Shown piece by piece: positions 8,986 through 18,043 of a stretch of DNA of 38,054 nucleotides; the first letter of the stretch is position 1, and each line of letters opens with the position of its first letter. The DNA comes from a virus. Location of the stretch: IMG/VR virus record IMGVR_UViG_3300021961_000253, positions 1-38,054 of that record. The stretch is one strand, 5' to 3'. The translations under genes were made by a program, and so were the position numbers. The notes below the pieces were generated by a model. The model had not been told where the DNA came from and made no database searches. It saw only the letters and a program-made list of their open reading frames with translations.

Positions 8986-9471
8986 ATGTTAAGTATATTA
9001 TCATCAATATTAGGTTTTGCTACAGCAGGACTTCCTAATATATTACAATTCTTTCAACAAAAAGGAGATCAAAAGCATGAAAGAGAAATGGCAAAACTTC
9101 AAACAGAACGTGAGCTTGAACTTGCAAAAGCTGGTTTCTTATCTCAAGAAAAAATTGAAGCAATTAAATTAGATGAAATAGAAGCACAAACATATGCTGA
9201 GGAACGTGTAGCGCTATATGATCATGATAAAACATTAATTAATAAATCATCACAAAGTATAGTAGATTTAAATGCAAAAGTAAGACCTTATGTTGCTTTT
9301 ATTTTTGTAGGCGAATTAGTTTTAATTAACCTTTTATCTCTTGGTTGGGCTATGTGGTCAGGCGTTGATTTTTTAATAGCATCACAAGAAGTATTTTCTA
9401 CAGATGAAATGGCTATCGTAGCATCAATTATTGGATTCTATTTTGGTTCAAGAACTTGGGAAAAGAAATAA
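8986..9471 (+). CDS. Holin of the GTA / 3TM type
   Basis: A 161-residue protein with an N-terminal amphipathic segment (residues 1-25), a charged coiled-coil-like stretch (28-95) and two hydrophobic membrane segments near 101-122 and 142-156. It ends GFYFGSRTWEKK. The closing FxFGSRTxEK motif and layout match the family called holin of 3TMs / gene-transfer-agent release. Such proteins form inner-membrane holes that let the endolysin out. It stands directly upstream of the lysozyme gene. Confidence 0.75.
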   Translation: MLSILSSILGFATAGLPNILQFFQQKGDQKHEREMAKLQTERELELAKAGFLSQEKIEAIKLDEIEAQTYAEERVALYDHDKTLINKSSQSIVDLNAKVRPYVAFIFVGELVLINLLSLGWAMWSGVDFLIASQEVFSTDEMAIVASIIGFYFGSRTWEKK

Positions 9472-9921
9472 GTGAATGTATCAAAAGCTTGTATACGTCT
9501 TATTAAACATCATGAAGGCATTCGCAATAAGCCTTATAAATGCCCTGCTGGGCTTTGGACTGTTGGCGTGGGTCACCTTATTGGCAACGGCAAATCATTG
9601 CCTGAATCTTGGAATAAAACTTTTACAATGGAAGAAATAGATGGAATTCTTAAATCAGATCTCAGGCGCTTCGAGCTTGGAGTACGTAAGATGCTACCTA
9701 ACGTGCCTCTTAGACAACATGAGTTTGACGCTCTTGTCAGCTTTTGCTTTAATTTGGGTTTGGGATGCTTTCAGCGTTCAACCATCCGTCAAGCGATTCT
9801 TCGTGGCGATAAAAAGGCGGCTATGGAATCGTTAGTAAAATACTGTCGTGCAGGTGGTAAAATACTGCGAGGTCTGAAAATTCGTAGATTAGATGAACGT
9901 GCACTCTTTGAAGGTAAATAA
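9472..9921 (+). CDS. Endolysin, GH24 lysozyme (T4/P21-type)
   Basis: A 149-residue muramidase that cleaves the MurNAc-GlcNAc bond of peptidoglycan. The GH24 catalytic triad is visible with correct spacing: E15 (HHEG), C24 (KCPAG) and T30 (WTVGVGH), that is E-x8-C-x5-T, the cysteine variant seen in several lambdoid and P1/P21-type enzymes. There is no clear signal peptide, so export should depend on the holin just upstream. The start codon is GTG, one base after the holin stop, and the stop overlaps the next ATG. Confidence 0.9.
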   Translation: MNVSKACIRLIKHHEGIRNKPYKCPAGLWTVGVGHLIGNGKSLPESWNKTFTMEEIDGILKSDLRRFELGVRKMLPNVPLRQHEFDALVSFCFNLGLGCFQRSTIRQAILRGDKKAAMESLVKYCRAGGKILRGLKIRRLDERALFEGK

Positions 9922-12140
9922 TGCCATTACAAAAATTAACATATAGAGCTGGAATTAACCGTGAAGGAACTGACTACTCCAATGAGGGTGGTTTCTATGA
10001 CGGTGATAAAGTACGTTTCCGTTCAGGCCAAGCTGAAAAGATTGGTGGCTGGGTACAAGTAGATACAGATCAATTTCAAGGTATTGCACGATCATTATGG
10101 ACATGGACTGATACTGATGGATTGGCTAATTACTTAGCTTTAGGTACAAGTAAAAAGTACTACATATTCTATGGCGGTATTTATTATGACATTACTCCAT
10201 TAGTTCAAACAGATGGAACAGCACTTCCTCCTCCAAATCAATTAGGTGCTAATCCTATTTCAACCGTTTCTGGTTCTAACGTAGTTACCATTACTGATGG
10301 TAATTACAACCCAGCGATTGGTGATTACGTTACAATCTCATCTACATCAACTGTAGGTGGATTAACTATTAGTGGTGAGTATGTAGTTAAAACAGTTCCA
10401 ACAACTACTACATTTACTATAGAGGCTGCATCTAATGCATCATCTACAGCATCTGGTGGTGGTACAGTTGTCTTACAATTTCAATACCCAATTGGTAATG
10501 ACATCGCTACGATTGGTACAGGATGGAGTGCTGGCCCATGGACTGGTGCTGTAGCGACTACAGGCTACACATTAACTAATCCATTTGACACAATTAATCT
10601 TTCAACAACTGTTACTGTTAACCAAACAGGACATGGATTAACCACTGGCGATTGGATTTATTTTAGCTCTGTGCAAAATAATGTGTCTGGTATTTTAAAT
10701 ACTATATTAGAGCAAGCATTTCAAGTAACTGTAACTGGTCCAAACGCTTATACGATATCTACTGTATTTGGATCTGCTAGCTATCCTGCCAATGCAACAG
10801 CAACAGGTTTAGGCGGTACAGTGGTTGTTAGAATACCAGTCACTCCTACTCGTGGATGGGGAACAGGATTTACATCTGGTATTACGCAACAATTAAGACT
10901 TTGGTCACAAGATAACTATTCATCTAATTTAGCTTATGCTCCTCGTGGTGGACCAATATTTTATTGGCTAGACTCAGCTGGTGTTTCAGCCCGTGGACAA
11001 TACTTAGCTGCATTATCTACAGCAGCTGGATTTAGCGGTGCTTATGTTCCAAAAACAACTAACCAAATACTAACATCAGCTACAGAACAATTCTTAGTAG
11101 CGTTAGGGTCTAACGGGTATGAAGTTAGTAATCCTAATACAGCATTTAATCCTATGATTGTAAGATGGTCTGATCAAGGTAATCCATATGAATGGGTACC
11201 CTCACCAACCAATCAGTCAGGTGAATTTACATTAGCTAACGGATCTTTTATTGTTACTGGATTAACTACACGTCAAGAAATTCTTGTATGGACTAACTCT
11301 TGTTTATATTCAATGCAGTATATTGGTTATCCTTATGTATGGTCATTCCAAGTATTGATGGACAATATATCTATCATTGCCCCAAATGCAGCTGTATCTG
11401 TAAACAACGTAACTTACTGGATGGGTAAAGATAAGTTCTATATGTATACTGGTGTGGTTTCAACCTTACCATGTTCATTACGTCAATTTATATTTGAAGA
11501 TATAAATGTTGACCAATCTTATCAGATATTCGCTGGATCAAACGAAGGTTATAACGAAGTATGGTGGTTCTATGTAAGTAAGAATAGCGGTGGTACAACG
11601 GTAGATCGTTATGTTATTTACAATTACCTTGATAAAGTATGGACATATGGCACTATGGCAAGAACGGCATGGTTACAATATGGTATCCAACCAAACCCAG
11701 TTGCGGCTGATTACAACCGCAGACTTTTATATCATGAGGTAGGTAATGATGATGTTTCTACTGCAAGCCCACAACCTATTGAAGCTTATATCCAATCCTC
11801 TGACTTTGGTATTGAAGCTGGTGAGCATCTTGGTTTTGTATGGCGTTTGTTGCCTGATGTCAATTTCAATGGTTCAACCGTTAATAATCCAAGCGTTACA
11901 ATGACATTGTTTGGCCGTCAAAATTCTGGTGGTGCTCCATATGGATCAGATATAGATACGGTGACAAGTGCTCAAAATTACTCAACAGTAACTCAATATA
12001 TTATTCCTCAATTTACAGGTCAAGTTTATACACGTATCCGTGGCCGTCAATTATCTTTTGAGATTAGATCAACTGATCTTGGTGTAGCTTGGCAATTAGG
12101 TGTACCTCGTATTGATGTTAAGCCAGATGGAAAACGATAA
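9921..12140 (+). CDS. Virion protein, possible DNA-stabilisation / tail hub protein
   Basis: A 739-residue beta-rich protein. The opening LQKLTYRAGINREGTDYSNEGGFYDGDKVRFRSG...EKIGGW is a strongly conserved start in many aquatic podovirus genomes, where it lies near internal virion protein genes. The body contains repeated strands and WxW-type motifs. A relation to the P22 gp10-like packaged-DNA stabilisation protein (beta-propeller, tail accessory) is possible by size and context but I cannot prove it by eye. It overlaps its neighbours by one base at both ends (TAATG). Confidence 0.65.
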   Translation: MPLQKLTYRAGINREGTDYSNEGGFYDGDKVRFRSGQAEKIGGWVQVDTDQFQGIARSLWTWTDTDGLANYLALGTSKKYYIFYGGIYYDITPLVQTDGTALPPPNQLGANPISTVSGSNVVTITDGNYNPAIGDYVTISSTSTVGGLTISGEYVVKTVPTTTTFTIEAASNASSTASGGGTVVLQFQYPIGNDIATIGTGWSAGPWTGAVATTGYTLTNPFDTINLSTTVTVNQTGHGLTTGDWIYFSSVQNNVSGILNTILEQAFQVTVTGPNAYTISTVFGSASYPANATATGLGGTVVVRIPVTPTRGWGTGFTSGITQQLRLWSQDNYSSNLAYAPRGGPIFYWLDSAGVSARGQYLAALSTAAGFSGAYVPKTTNQILTSATEQFLVALGSNGYEVSNPNTAFNPMIVRWSDQGNPYEWVPSPTNQSGEFTLANGSFIVTGLTTRQEILVWTNSCLYSMQYIGYPYVWSFQVLMDNISIIAPNAAVSVNNVTYWMGKDKFYMYTGVVSTLPCSLRQFIFEDINVDQSYQIFAGSNEGYNEVWWFYVSKNSGGTTVDRYVIYNYLDKVWTYGTMARTAWLQYGIQPNPVAADYNRRLLYHEVGNDDVSTASPQPIEAYIQSSDFGIEAGEHLGFVWRLLPDVNFNGSTVNNPSVTMTLFGRQNSGGAPYGSDIDTVTSAQNYSTVTQYIIPQFTGQVYTRIRGRQLSFEIRSTDLGVAWQLGVPRIDVKPDGKR

Positions 12141-12808
12141 TGGATGTATTTGAATTAAGGCCAGTGGTTGCGCCAAGCTTACCTAATGCTACCTCTGATT
12201 ACCAACAACAATATGAAGATCAGTATTCTAACGTATTACGTTTATACTTTAACCAATTAACTAATTTTACTAGAGCGATTACAACTTCTAATGGTGGAGC
12301 AGCGTTAACCTTTCCTCATATTGGCGCTTCTGATACTACAGATCAGTATGCTACGGCTAGTAACACACCGACTATAGTTAAATGGAATACATTAGATACT
12401 GGAAGTGGATTTACATTAAACCCATCTTATTCAGCAACAGCTGGTTATTCTGGCATTTATAAAATAGATTATAGTTTACAATATGCTAATACGGCTAATG
12501 CAGCTCATGATGTAGTTATTTGGTTGCGTATTAATGGAGTCGATGTTGCAGGTTCAGCCAGTAAAGTTACTATGCCAGCTCGTAAAAGTGCGGGTGTCCC
12601 TAGTTATGTATTAGCTGTATCTTTTGTAGAGTTTGCTTTAGATGCTGGAGACGATATTGAACTTTATTGGGCAACTGATTTAGCTTATAATCCAGTAGGT
12701 CCTGTTGATGGAGTTTACATGGAATATGCACCAGCTCAAACAGTACCTTATCCACATCCTTCAATTCCCTCTGCACTAGGGGCTATTACGTTTATATCTG
12801 CTGGGTAA
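12140..12808 (+). CDS. Beta-sandwich virion protein, C1q-like
   Basis: A 222-residue protein. Residues about 20-45 (DYQQQYEDQYSNVLRLYFNQL) form a helical stalk or trimerisation segment, followed by a beta-sandwich (NTPTIVKWNTLD, SGIYKIDYSLQYAN, VVIWLRINGVDV, LDAGDDIELYWATD). That order of strands is typical of C1q/TNF-like domains in phage virion proteins. It starts in the stop codon of the previous gene. A decoration or fibre role is inferred. Confidence 0.65.
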   Translation: MDVFELRPVVAPSLPNATSDYQQQYEDQYSNVLRLYFNQLTNFTRAITTSNGGAALTFPHIGASDTTDQYATASNTPTIVKWNTLDTGSGFTLNPSYSATAGYSGIYKIDYSLQYANTANAAHDVVIWLRINGVDVAGSASKVTMPARKSAGVPSYVLAVSFVEFALDAGDDIELYWATDLAYNPVGPVDGVYMEYAPAQTVPYPHPSIPSALGAITFISAG

Positions 12809-12877
12809 TTATGCAGAAAAACAATGATTTTTAATAGAAATAGTTTAAAATGTCAATATTAACATTATGGTGAAATT

Positions 12878-14521
12878 ATGAGTCTAGCTTTAGCAGCCAA
12901 ACATTTAGAATCTCAAGGTCGTAACAAGGATACTAAGCTTGTTCACATGACCCCTGATGAGCTTAAAGCTCTTAACAGGTTATCTGTAGACCATACGGGT
13001 AAACCGTTATCTACCAATCCTAAAACAGGTCTTCCTGAAGCTGGATTCTTAGATTCTATTTTACCTACAGTTGTTGGCTTTGGCTTAAATGCAATTACTG
13101 GTGGTACACTTAGCCCTCTACTTATTGCTGGTGGTGTTGGTCTTGCAACTGCAGCATTATCTGGTGATATTGGTCAAGGTATTATGGCTGGTCTTGGTGC
13201 ATGGTCAGGCGCTGGATTAAGTGAAGGTTTAGCTAAAGTAGGTGGTGCAGCACAAACATCAGCATCTACATTAGGCGATGACGCATTAGGACTAACCAAC
13301 ACATACGTTAATCCAGAATTAGCAACTAACGCAATCATGGATACTACTGGCTATAGTAAAGCATTATTAAGCCCAACAGGAAATTTAGGTAAAGGTATTT
13401 CTGGAACAGGTTTAAGTGCAGCTGATATAGTTCAAGCCAATACTGCTGGACAAGCAAATCAAATTGCAAATCAAGTCACTAGAAATATATCAACTACACA
13501 AGGCCCAGGCGCAAGCATAGGTAATTTTAGGAATCTTTATGCTGGTGCAAACGCTCCTGGCACAACAATGCAAGGCATTAAAAATGTAATGAATGACCCA
13601 GCAGCCAGAGCAAAACTTTGGGAAACCAATAAGATGGATATTATTGGATCAGCTACTCCATTTGTGACTGGTGCATTAGGAGCATTTGAACAACCTACAC
13701 TTACTGCACAAGAAGAAGAAGAAAATCCATTTGGATTAAAACGTATTACTAAAGACTTTAAAGGCTCTTTCCCAACAAGACCTGATCCATATTACACAGC
13801 AGTATATCCAGACTACTCAGCAAGACCATATGGTGCTAAAGATGGTGGCCTTATGGATATTGATAGATACAAATCTAAAGGTAAAGTAGACATTGAAAAA
13901 CAATTAAGCTCTTTAGAAAATATTAACAAGGGTATTGATTTACTATCTCCTACATTAGAGCTTGCTCCAATTATTGCACGTGATCCAGGTGATGCTATGG
14001 GTGGCCCAGGTATCGTTCAATATGAACAAGAGTATGCAGGCATGAGTCCAGATAAAAGAGCTTATGCTATGCTAAAAGATATTAGAAAACGTACATTAAA
14101 AGATGACTTAGCTTCTGGTCTTGAGCCTATGGGTTCTTTAGGTGTATTAGATTTTACACCAGCAGCTAAACGACAAGCTATGTTAGAAGAACAGGCTAGA
14201 CAACAAATCGTCCAAGATGCTAAACGTGGCGGTTTAATGGATAGTCATTTAGGTGATTACTCAGATGGTGGTCGTTTATTAAAAGGACCAGGTGATGGCG
14301 TATCTGATTCAATTCCTGCTACAATAGGTGGCAAACAAGCAGCGAGATTAGCTGAAGGTGAATTTGTTATTCCAGCAAGAATTGTATCTGAATTAGGTAA
14401 TGGCTCTACAGATGCTGGTGCTAAACGTTTATATGCTATGATGGATCGTATTAAAGCTAAACGTAGAAAAGCAAAAGATATCGCAGCAGATACTAAAGCT
14501 TATAAATTATTACCAGCATAG
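12878..14521 (+). CDS. Internal virion / ejection-associated protein
   Basis: A 547-residue protein. The start MSLALAAKHLESQGRNKDTKLVHMTPDEL is conserved in related aquatic phages. A hydrophobic Gly/Ala/Leu region (about 60-125) could insert in a membrane. The C-terminal part holds GPGDGVSDSIPATIGGKQAARLAEGEF...NGSTDAGAKRLYAMMDRI, a recurring phage motif of unknown function found in proteins encoded near internal virion proteins. A 69-bp gap precedes it with no convincing promoter. DNA ejection is inferred from context. Confidence 0.6.
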   Translation: MSLALAAKHLESQGRNKDTKLVHMTPDELKALNRLSVDHTGKPLSTNPKTGLPEAGFLDSILPTVVGFGLNAITGGTLSPLLIAGGVGLATAALSGDIGQGIMAGLGAWSGAGLSEGLAKVGGAAQTSASTLGDDALGLTNTYVNPELATNAIMDTTGYSKALLSPTGNLGKGISGTGLSAADIVQANTAGQANQIANQVTRNISTTQGPGASIGNFRNLYAGANAPGTTMQGIKNVMNDPAARAKLWETNKMDIIGSATPFVTGALGAFEQPTLTAQEEEENPFGLKRITKDFKGSFPTRPDPYYTAVYPDYSARPYGAKDGGLMDIDRYKSKGKVDIEKQLSSLENINKGIDLLSPTLELAPIIARDPGDAMGGPGIVQYEQEYAGMSPDKRAYAMLKDIRKRTLKDDLASGLEPMGSLGVLDFTPAAKRQAMLEEQARQQIVQDAKRGGLMDSHLGDYSDGGRLLKGPGDGVSDSIPATIGGKQAARLAEGEFVIPARIVSELGNGSTDAGAKRLYAMMDRIKAKRRKAKDIAADTKAYKLLPA

Positions 14522-14530
14522 GAAAAGATT

Positions 14531-15067
14531 ATGGGTGCAGGCGTAGGTGGTGCAGGAAAAGGTGGAGGTTTGATGGCAAATGTTATTCAACAAGTTGCCG
14601 CACAAAATCCACAACAACCAAACAATTTTACATACTCACCACCACAGCCTAATCCATACAATATTGATTATGCAAAATACACTTCACAGCCTACAAACTC
14701 AAATATTGCTGGTGGAGCTTTTAATACTGGTGTAAATAGCGATAGTGGTATAGCTGCTATATTAGCTGGACTATATAGCTCTGGTGTTTTTAATCAACAA
14801 AACACAAATCCATACGCACCACAAGGTACAGTAGGTTCATTTAGCGGCATTCCTTATGGCCAACAACAAGAGTCTATGTTTAGCCATCAAGGATTAAGAA
14901 TGACTCCATATGGCGGATATCAAGGACAATCTTGGAATCCTTATGGTAATTACTATACATCAAGTAATACGTCTAATAATAATACTGCGCCTCCTCCTAG
15001 AACTACAGGACCAGATGCGTTACAACAATTATCATTTATGATGAATAGAAACAACACACAGATCTAA
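14531..15067 (+). CDS. Gln/Asn/Pro-rich virion-associated protein
   Basis: A 178-residue low-complexity protein rich in Gln, Asn, Pro, Tyr and Gly, with little predicted globular structure. The first 14 residues are glycine-rich (MGAGVGGAGKGGG), and an internal ATG at 14573 is an alternative start. It ends LQQLSFMMNRNNTQI. Its place between two internal-virion-like genes, with a one-base overlap into the next gene, suggests a structural role. No family is recognised. Confidence 0.55.
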   Translation: MGAGVGGAGKGGGLMANVIQQVAAQNPQQPNNFTYSPPQPNPYNIDYAKYTSQPTNSNIAGGAFNTGVNSDSGIAAILAGLYSSGVFNQQNTNPYAPQGTVGSFSGIPYGQQQESMFSHQGLRMTPYGGYQGQSWNPYGNYYTSSNTSNNNTAPPPRTTGPDALQQLSFMMNRNNTQI

Positions 15068-15486
15068 TGGAAGTCTCTTTAGTCCCTAAAGAATACATTG
15101 ATCGTGTATGGCCTGATATAGATGCATATGCAGCAAGGTGCGCTAAGTATACTTATGGTCGTTATACTGCTGATGATATGCGTCAAGGCGTTATTAACAA
15201 TCCAGCACAGCAATTATGGATTGCGTTTGATGAAAGAGGTATTGTAGGTTTTTGGATTACAGAGATCTATGACTATCCTCAAAAAAGAGTTTTGATGTTG
15301 CACTTTGTAGGTGGTAAAGATTTTCATAGTTGGAGAGTCGTAGGCTTTCCTATACTGTTGAGATTCTGCAAGGATCATGGTTGTGAAGTTATGGAGTCCT
15401 ACGGTAGACCAGGTTGGAAGAAGTTCTGGGAAGCTGAAGGATATAAAGCAAGGTTTGTTTTTTATGAATTACCAGTGGATAATTAA
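15067..15486 (+). CDS. GNAT-like acetyltransferase
   Basis: A 139-residue protein with the order of a small GNAT fold: LWIAFDERGIVGFWITEIYDY (strands 2-4), KRVLMLHFVGGKD (strand 4/5 and start of the acetyl-CoA region), a helix (WRVVGFPILLRFCKDHGC) and the closing KFWEAEGYKARFVFYEL typical of GNAT C-termini. The usual Q/R-x-x-G-x-G/A loop is not clear, so catalysis is uncertain. Similar genes occur inside virion modules of many phages. The target is unknown. Confidence 0.6.
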   Translation: MEVSLVPKEYIDRVWPDIDAYAARCAKYTYGRYTADDMRQGVINNPAQQLWIAFDERGIVGFWITEIYDYPQKRVLMLHFVGGKDFHSWRVVGFPILLRFCKDHGCEVMESYGRPGWKKFWEAEGYKARFVFYELPVDN

Positions 15487-15488
15487 TT

Positions 15489-18041
15489 ATGTTTAACAAT
15501 AAATTTAGAATCGGTGTATTACAACATCCTGGATATAACAAAGGTAAAGGCGGAGGAGGCGGTGGATCACCTGCACCTACCTCAACAACTTCCTATTCTA
15601 CTAACGTTCCAGAATACGCAAGACCATATGTTGAGAATATGCTTAATGCTACTCAAGCACAAATCTACGATTCTAGTATGGGTGGATTTAATAAGTATGT
15701 TCCATATTCTACTGATCCTACAAAGTATGTAGCTGGTTTTTCTCCATTACAAAGTTATGCACAATCTGGTGCAGCAGGCCTAACACTTCCATCTAATTAT
15801 GGTATAGCTACAGGACAGACTTTAGGTACTGGTGCTCAATTAGGAACTCTTGCTCCACAAATGGGTATGGCTGGTGCTAACTATGGTGCTATGGCTACAA
15901 GTCCATACGCTATAAATGCATACATGAATCCATACCTAAGATCTTCTTTAGCTCCACAATTAGAAGAAGCTCGTAGACAATATGATATTACTGGCGCACA
16001 ACAGCAATCCGCAGCAACTCGTGCTGGTGGTTTTGGTGGATCTCGTGAAGCTTTAATGGCTGCTGAGAACAGACGTAACATGGCTCAGCAAATGAACCAA
16101 ATGATTGGTCAAGGTTATAACCAAGCATTTAATCAAGCACAACAAGCTCAACAATTTGGTGCTAACTTAGGCCTTCAAGGTCAACAAGCTCAAGCGGGTG
16201 CGTTGGCACAGCAACTTGCTGCTGCTAATCAATTGGCAGGGCTTGGTGGTCAACAGTTACAAGCTCAACAAGGTATATACAATCTTCAAAATCAATTTGG
16301 TCAACAACAACAGCAACAACAACAAAACATTATCAACCAAGCGATTCAAAACTACGCAACAGAACAACAATATCCATTCATGCAATTGGGTATTCTCAAC
16401 TCTATGCTTCGTGGTTTACCAATGCAACAATCTTCTACACAAATGTATCAAGCACCTCCAAATCCTATTTCACAATTGGCAGGTCTTGGCACAGCAGGTC
16501 TTGGCGCATTAGGTATGTATAACGCAGCCACGGGATCTAAACGTGGTGGCTTACAAGAAGTGAAAAAGATGGCAGCAGGTGGTAACGCTATCCCAATGAA
16601 GAGCTATACTGATGATCAATTACAAAATGTAATCAAAAGTCCAGCATCATCATTGATGGCTGATATGTATGCTCAATCATTATTAAATAACCGTGCTTAT
16701 TTAAAAGCTAATCCTATGGCAGCGAATGTCATGAATCAACCATTACCTACTTCACCTATGCCAGCTCCATATCAAATGGCTATGGCACCACAAACTCGTG
16801 TAGGTTTAGATGCTATTGGTACGGGTGATACAGTACAAATGGCTGGTGGTGGTATCTTAGCTTTTGCTGAAGAAGGCGAAGTTCCAGAACCAACATCTAG
16901 TAAGTTTGGTGATCTTATGAGATCAATTTACAAAAAAACCATTACACCAGCTAACACATCTTCACCTGAATTAGACATTGATGCAAAAATTAATGAGCTT
17001 GCACAGGAAAGAGCTAAGTATGGTATTAATCCATTTAAGGCTGTAAAAGAATCTGAAAGATTAGAGAAGAAATCTAAACAACAAGAATATACAGACAAGA
17101 TAGATTCATTATTAGAAATGAAAAGAAATTTAGGTGGCTCTTCAAGAACGCCTTCAAATATTCCTGGCTCTAATGTATTAGGAAGCGTACAATCACAAGG
17201 CACAGATGTACCTTTATCTTATGATTATAACAACCCAACTGAAGCGCTTATTGGTAACAGACCTATTCCATCTATTATTTCTAAAGCAAAAGATGAAGAT
17301 CCATTAGCAAAAGCTGAAAAAGAAACTGTTAAGACTAACAAAAAAGGCGCTCCATCTGTATCTACTAAAGAAGAACCAGATGAATTAACATCAATGATTA
17401 GAGAGCTATATAAAACAGCTACAGTTAAAGATGCTACAAAAGATGAAATTAATCAAATCAAAGCAGATATGGCAGCACGTAAAAAAGCTATGGGTGCAGA
17501 AGCGCTTACTCGTTTTGGTTTAGGTATGATGGCTGGATCATCTCCATACGCACTTACTAATGTTGGTAAAGCTGGTTCAGAAGCTCTTGATTACATGAGC
17601 AAGCAAATGGGCCTCAATCAAGCTGATACTAAACTATTATTAGAACAAGCCGTTGAAGCACAAAAAGCAGATGAAGCTCGTAGACTTGGGCTAGCTGGCG
17701 TATTACAAACAGCTAAGACAGCAAAAGAAAATAAAGAGCTACAAATGCTTGGTATAAACGCTCAATTAGCTCAAACAGCGCAAGCAAAAGATGATGCTAA
17801 TAAACTTGCATATACTAAGTTATACGGAGATCTTAAGAAAGATTACGCTACACAACTTTACAGAGCTAATAAAGATCGTGCTCAAGAATTAACTGACGAT
17901 CAAATTGATGTTCTTGCAGATAAAATGGCTAGACAAACATTAGCAAGTAGCCCTGATGCTGCAAAATATTTAGGATTAACATCAGCAATACCAAAAGCAA
18001 CAAAAACAATCCCCTTTGGTCAATTACCAACAGGTAAATAA
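15489..18041 (+). CDS. 850-residue internal virion protein, likely ejection component
   Basis: The N-terminus is glycine-rich (KGKGGGGGGSPAP), then NVPEYARPYVENMLNATQAQIY. A long Gln/Ala-rich helical region covers about 150-300 and includes TRAGGFGGSREALMAAENRRN, a motif conserved in phage internal proteins. The centre has a Gly/Ala hydrophobic stretch (SQLAGLGTAGLGALGMYN) that could interact with membrane. The C-terminal third (about 640-830) is charged and alpha-helical. Size, composition and the 2018-residue neighbour fit DNA-ejection proteins of podoviruses, functionally like T7 gp15/gp16; homology is not shown. Confidence 0.65.
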   Translation: MFNNKFRIGVLQHPGYNKGKGGGGGGSPAPTSTTSYSTNVPEYARPYVENMLNATQAQIYDSSMGGFNKYVPYSTDPTKYVAGFSPLQSYAQSGAAGLTLPSNYGIATGQTLGTGAQLGTLAPQMGMAGANYGAMATSPYAINAYMNPYLRSSLAPQLEEARRQYDITGAQQQSAATRAGGFGGSREALMAAENRRNMAQQMNQMIGQGYNQAFNQAQQAQQFGANLGLQGQQAQAGALAQQLAAANQLAGLGGQQLQAQQGIYNLQNQFGQQQQQQQQNIINQAIQNYATEQQYPFMQLGILNSMLRGLPMQQSSTQMYQAPPNPISQLAGLGTAGLGALGMYNAATGSKRGGLQEVKKMAAGGNAIPMKSYTDDQLQNVIKSPASSLMADMYAQSLLNNRAYLKANPMAANVMNQPLPTSPMPAPYQMAMAPQTRVGLDAIGTGDTVQMAGGGILAFAEEGEVPEPTSSKFGDLMRSIYKKTITPANTSSPELDIDAKINELAQERAKYGINPFKAVKESERLEKKSKQQEYTDKIDSLLEMKRNLGGSSRTPSNIPGSNVLGSVQSQGTDVPLSYDYNNPTEALIGNRPIPSIISKAKDEDPLAKAEKETVKTNKKGAPSVSTKEEPDELTSMIRELYKTATVKDATKDEINQIKADMAARKKAMGAEALTRFGLGMMAGSSPYALTNVGKAGSEALDYMSKQMGLNQADTKLLLEQAVEAQKADEARRLGLAGVLQTAKTAKENKELQMLGINAQLAQTAQAKDDANKLAYTKLYGDLKKDYATQLYRANKDRAQELTDDQIDVLADKMARQTLASSPDAAKYLGLTSAIPKATKTIPFGQLPTGK

Positions 18042-18043
18042 AT

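Noticed and set aside
12809-12877. Promoter in the gap before 12878
   Set aside because: AT-rich, but no pair of -35/-10 boxes with acceptable spacing.
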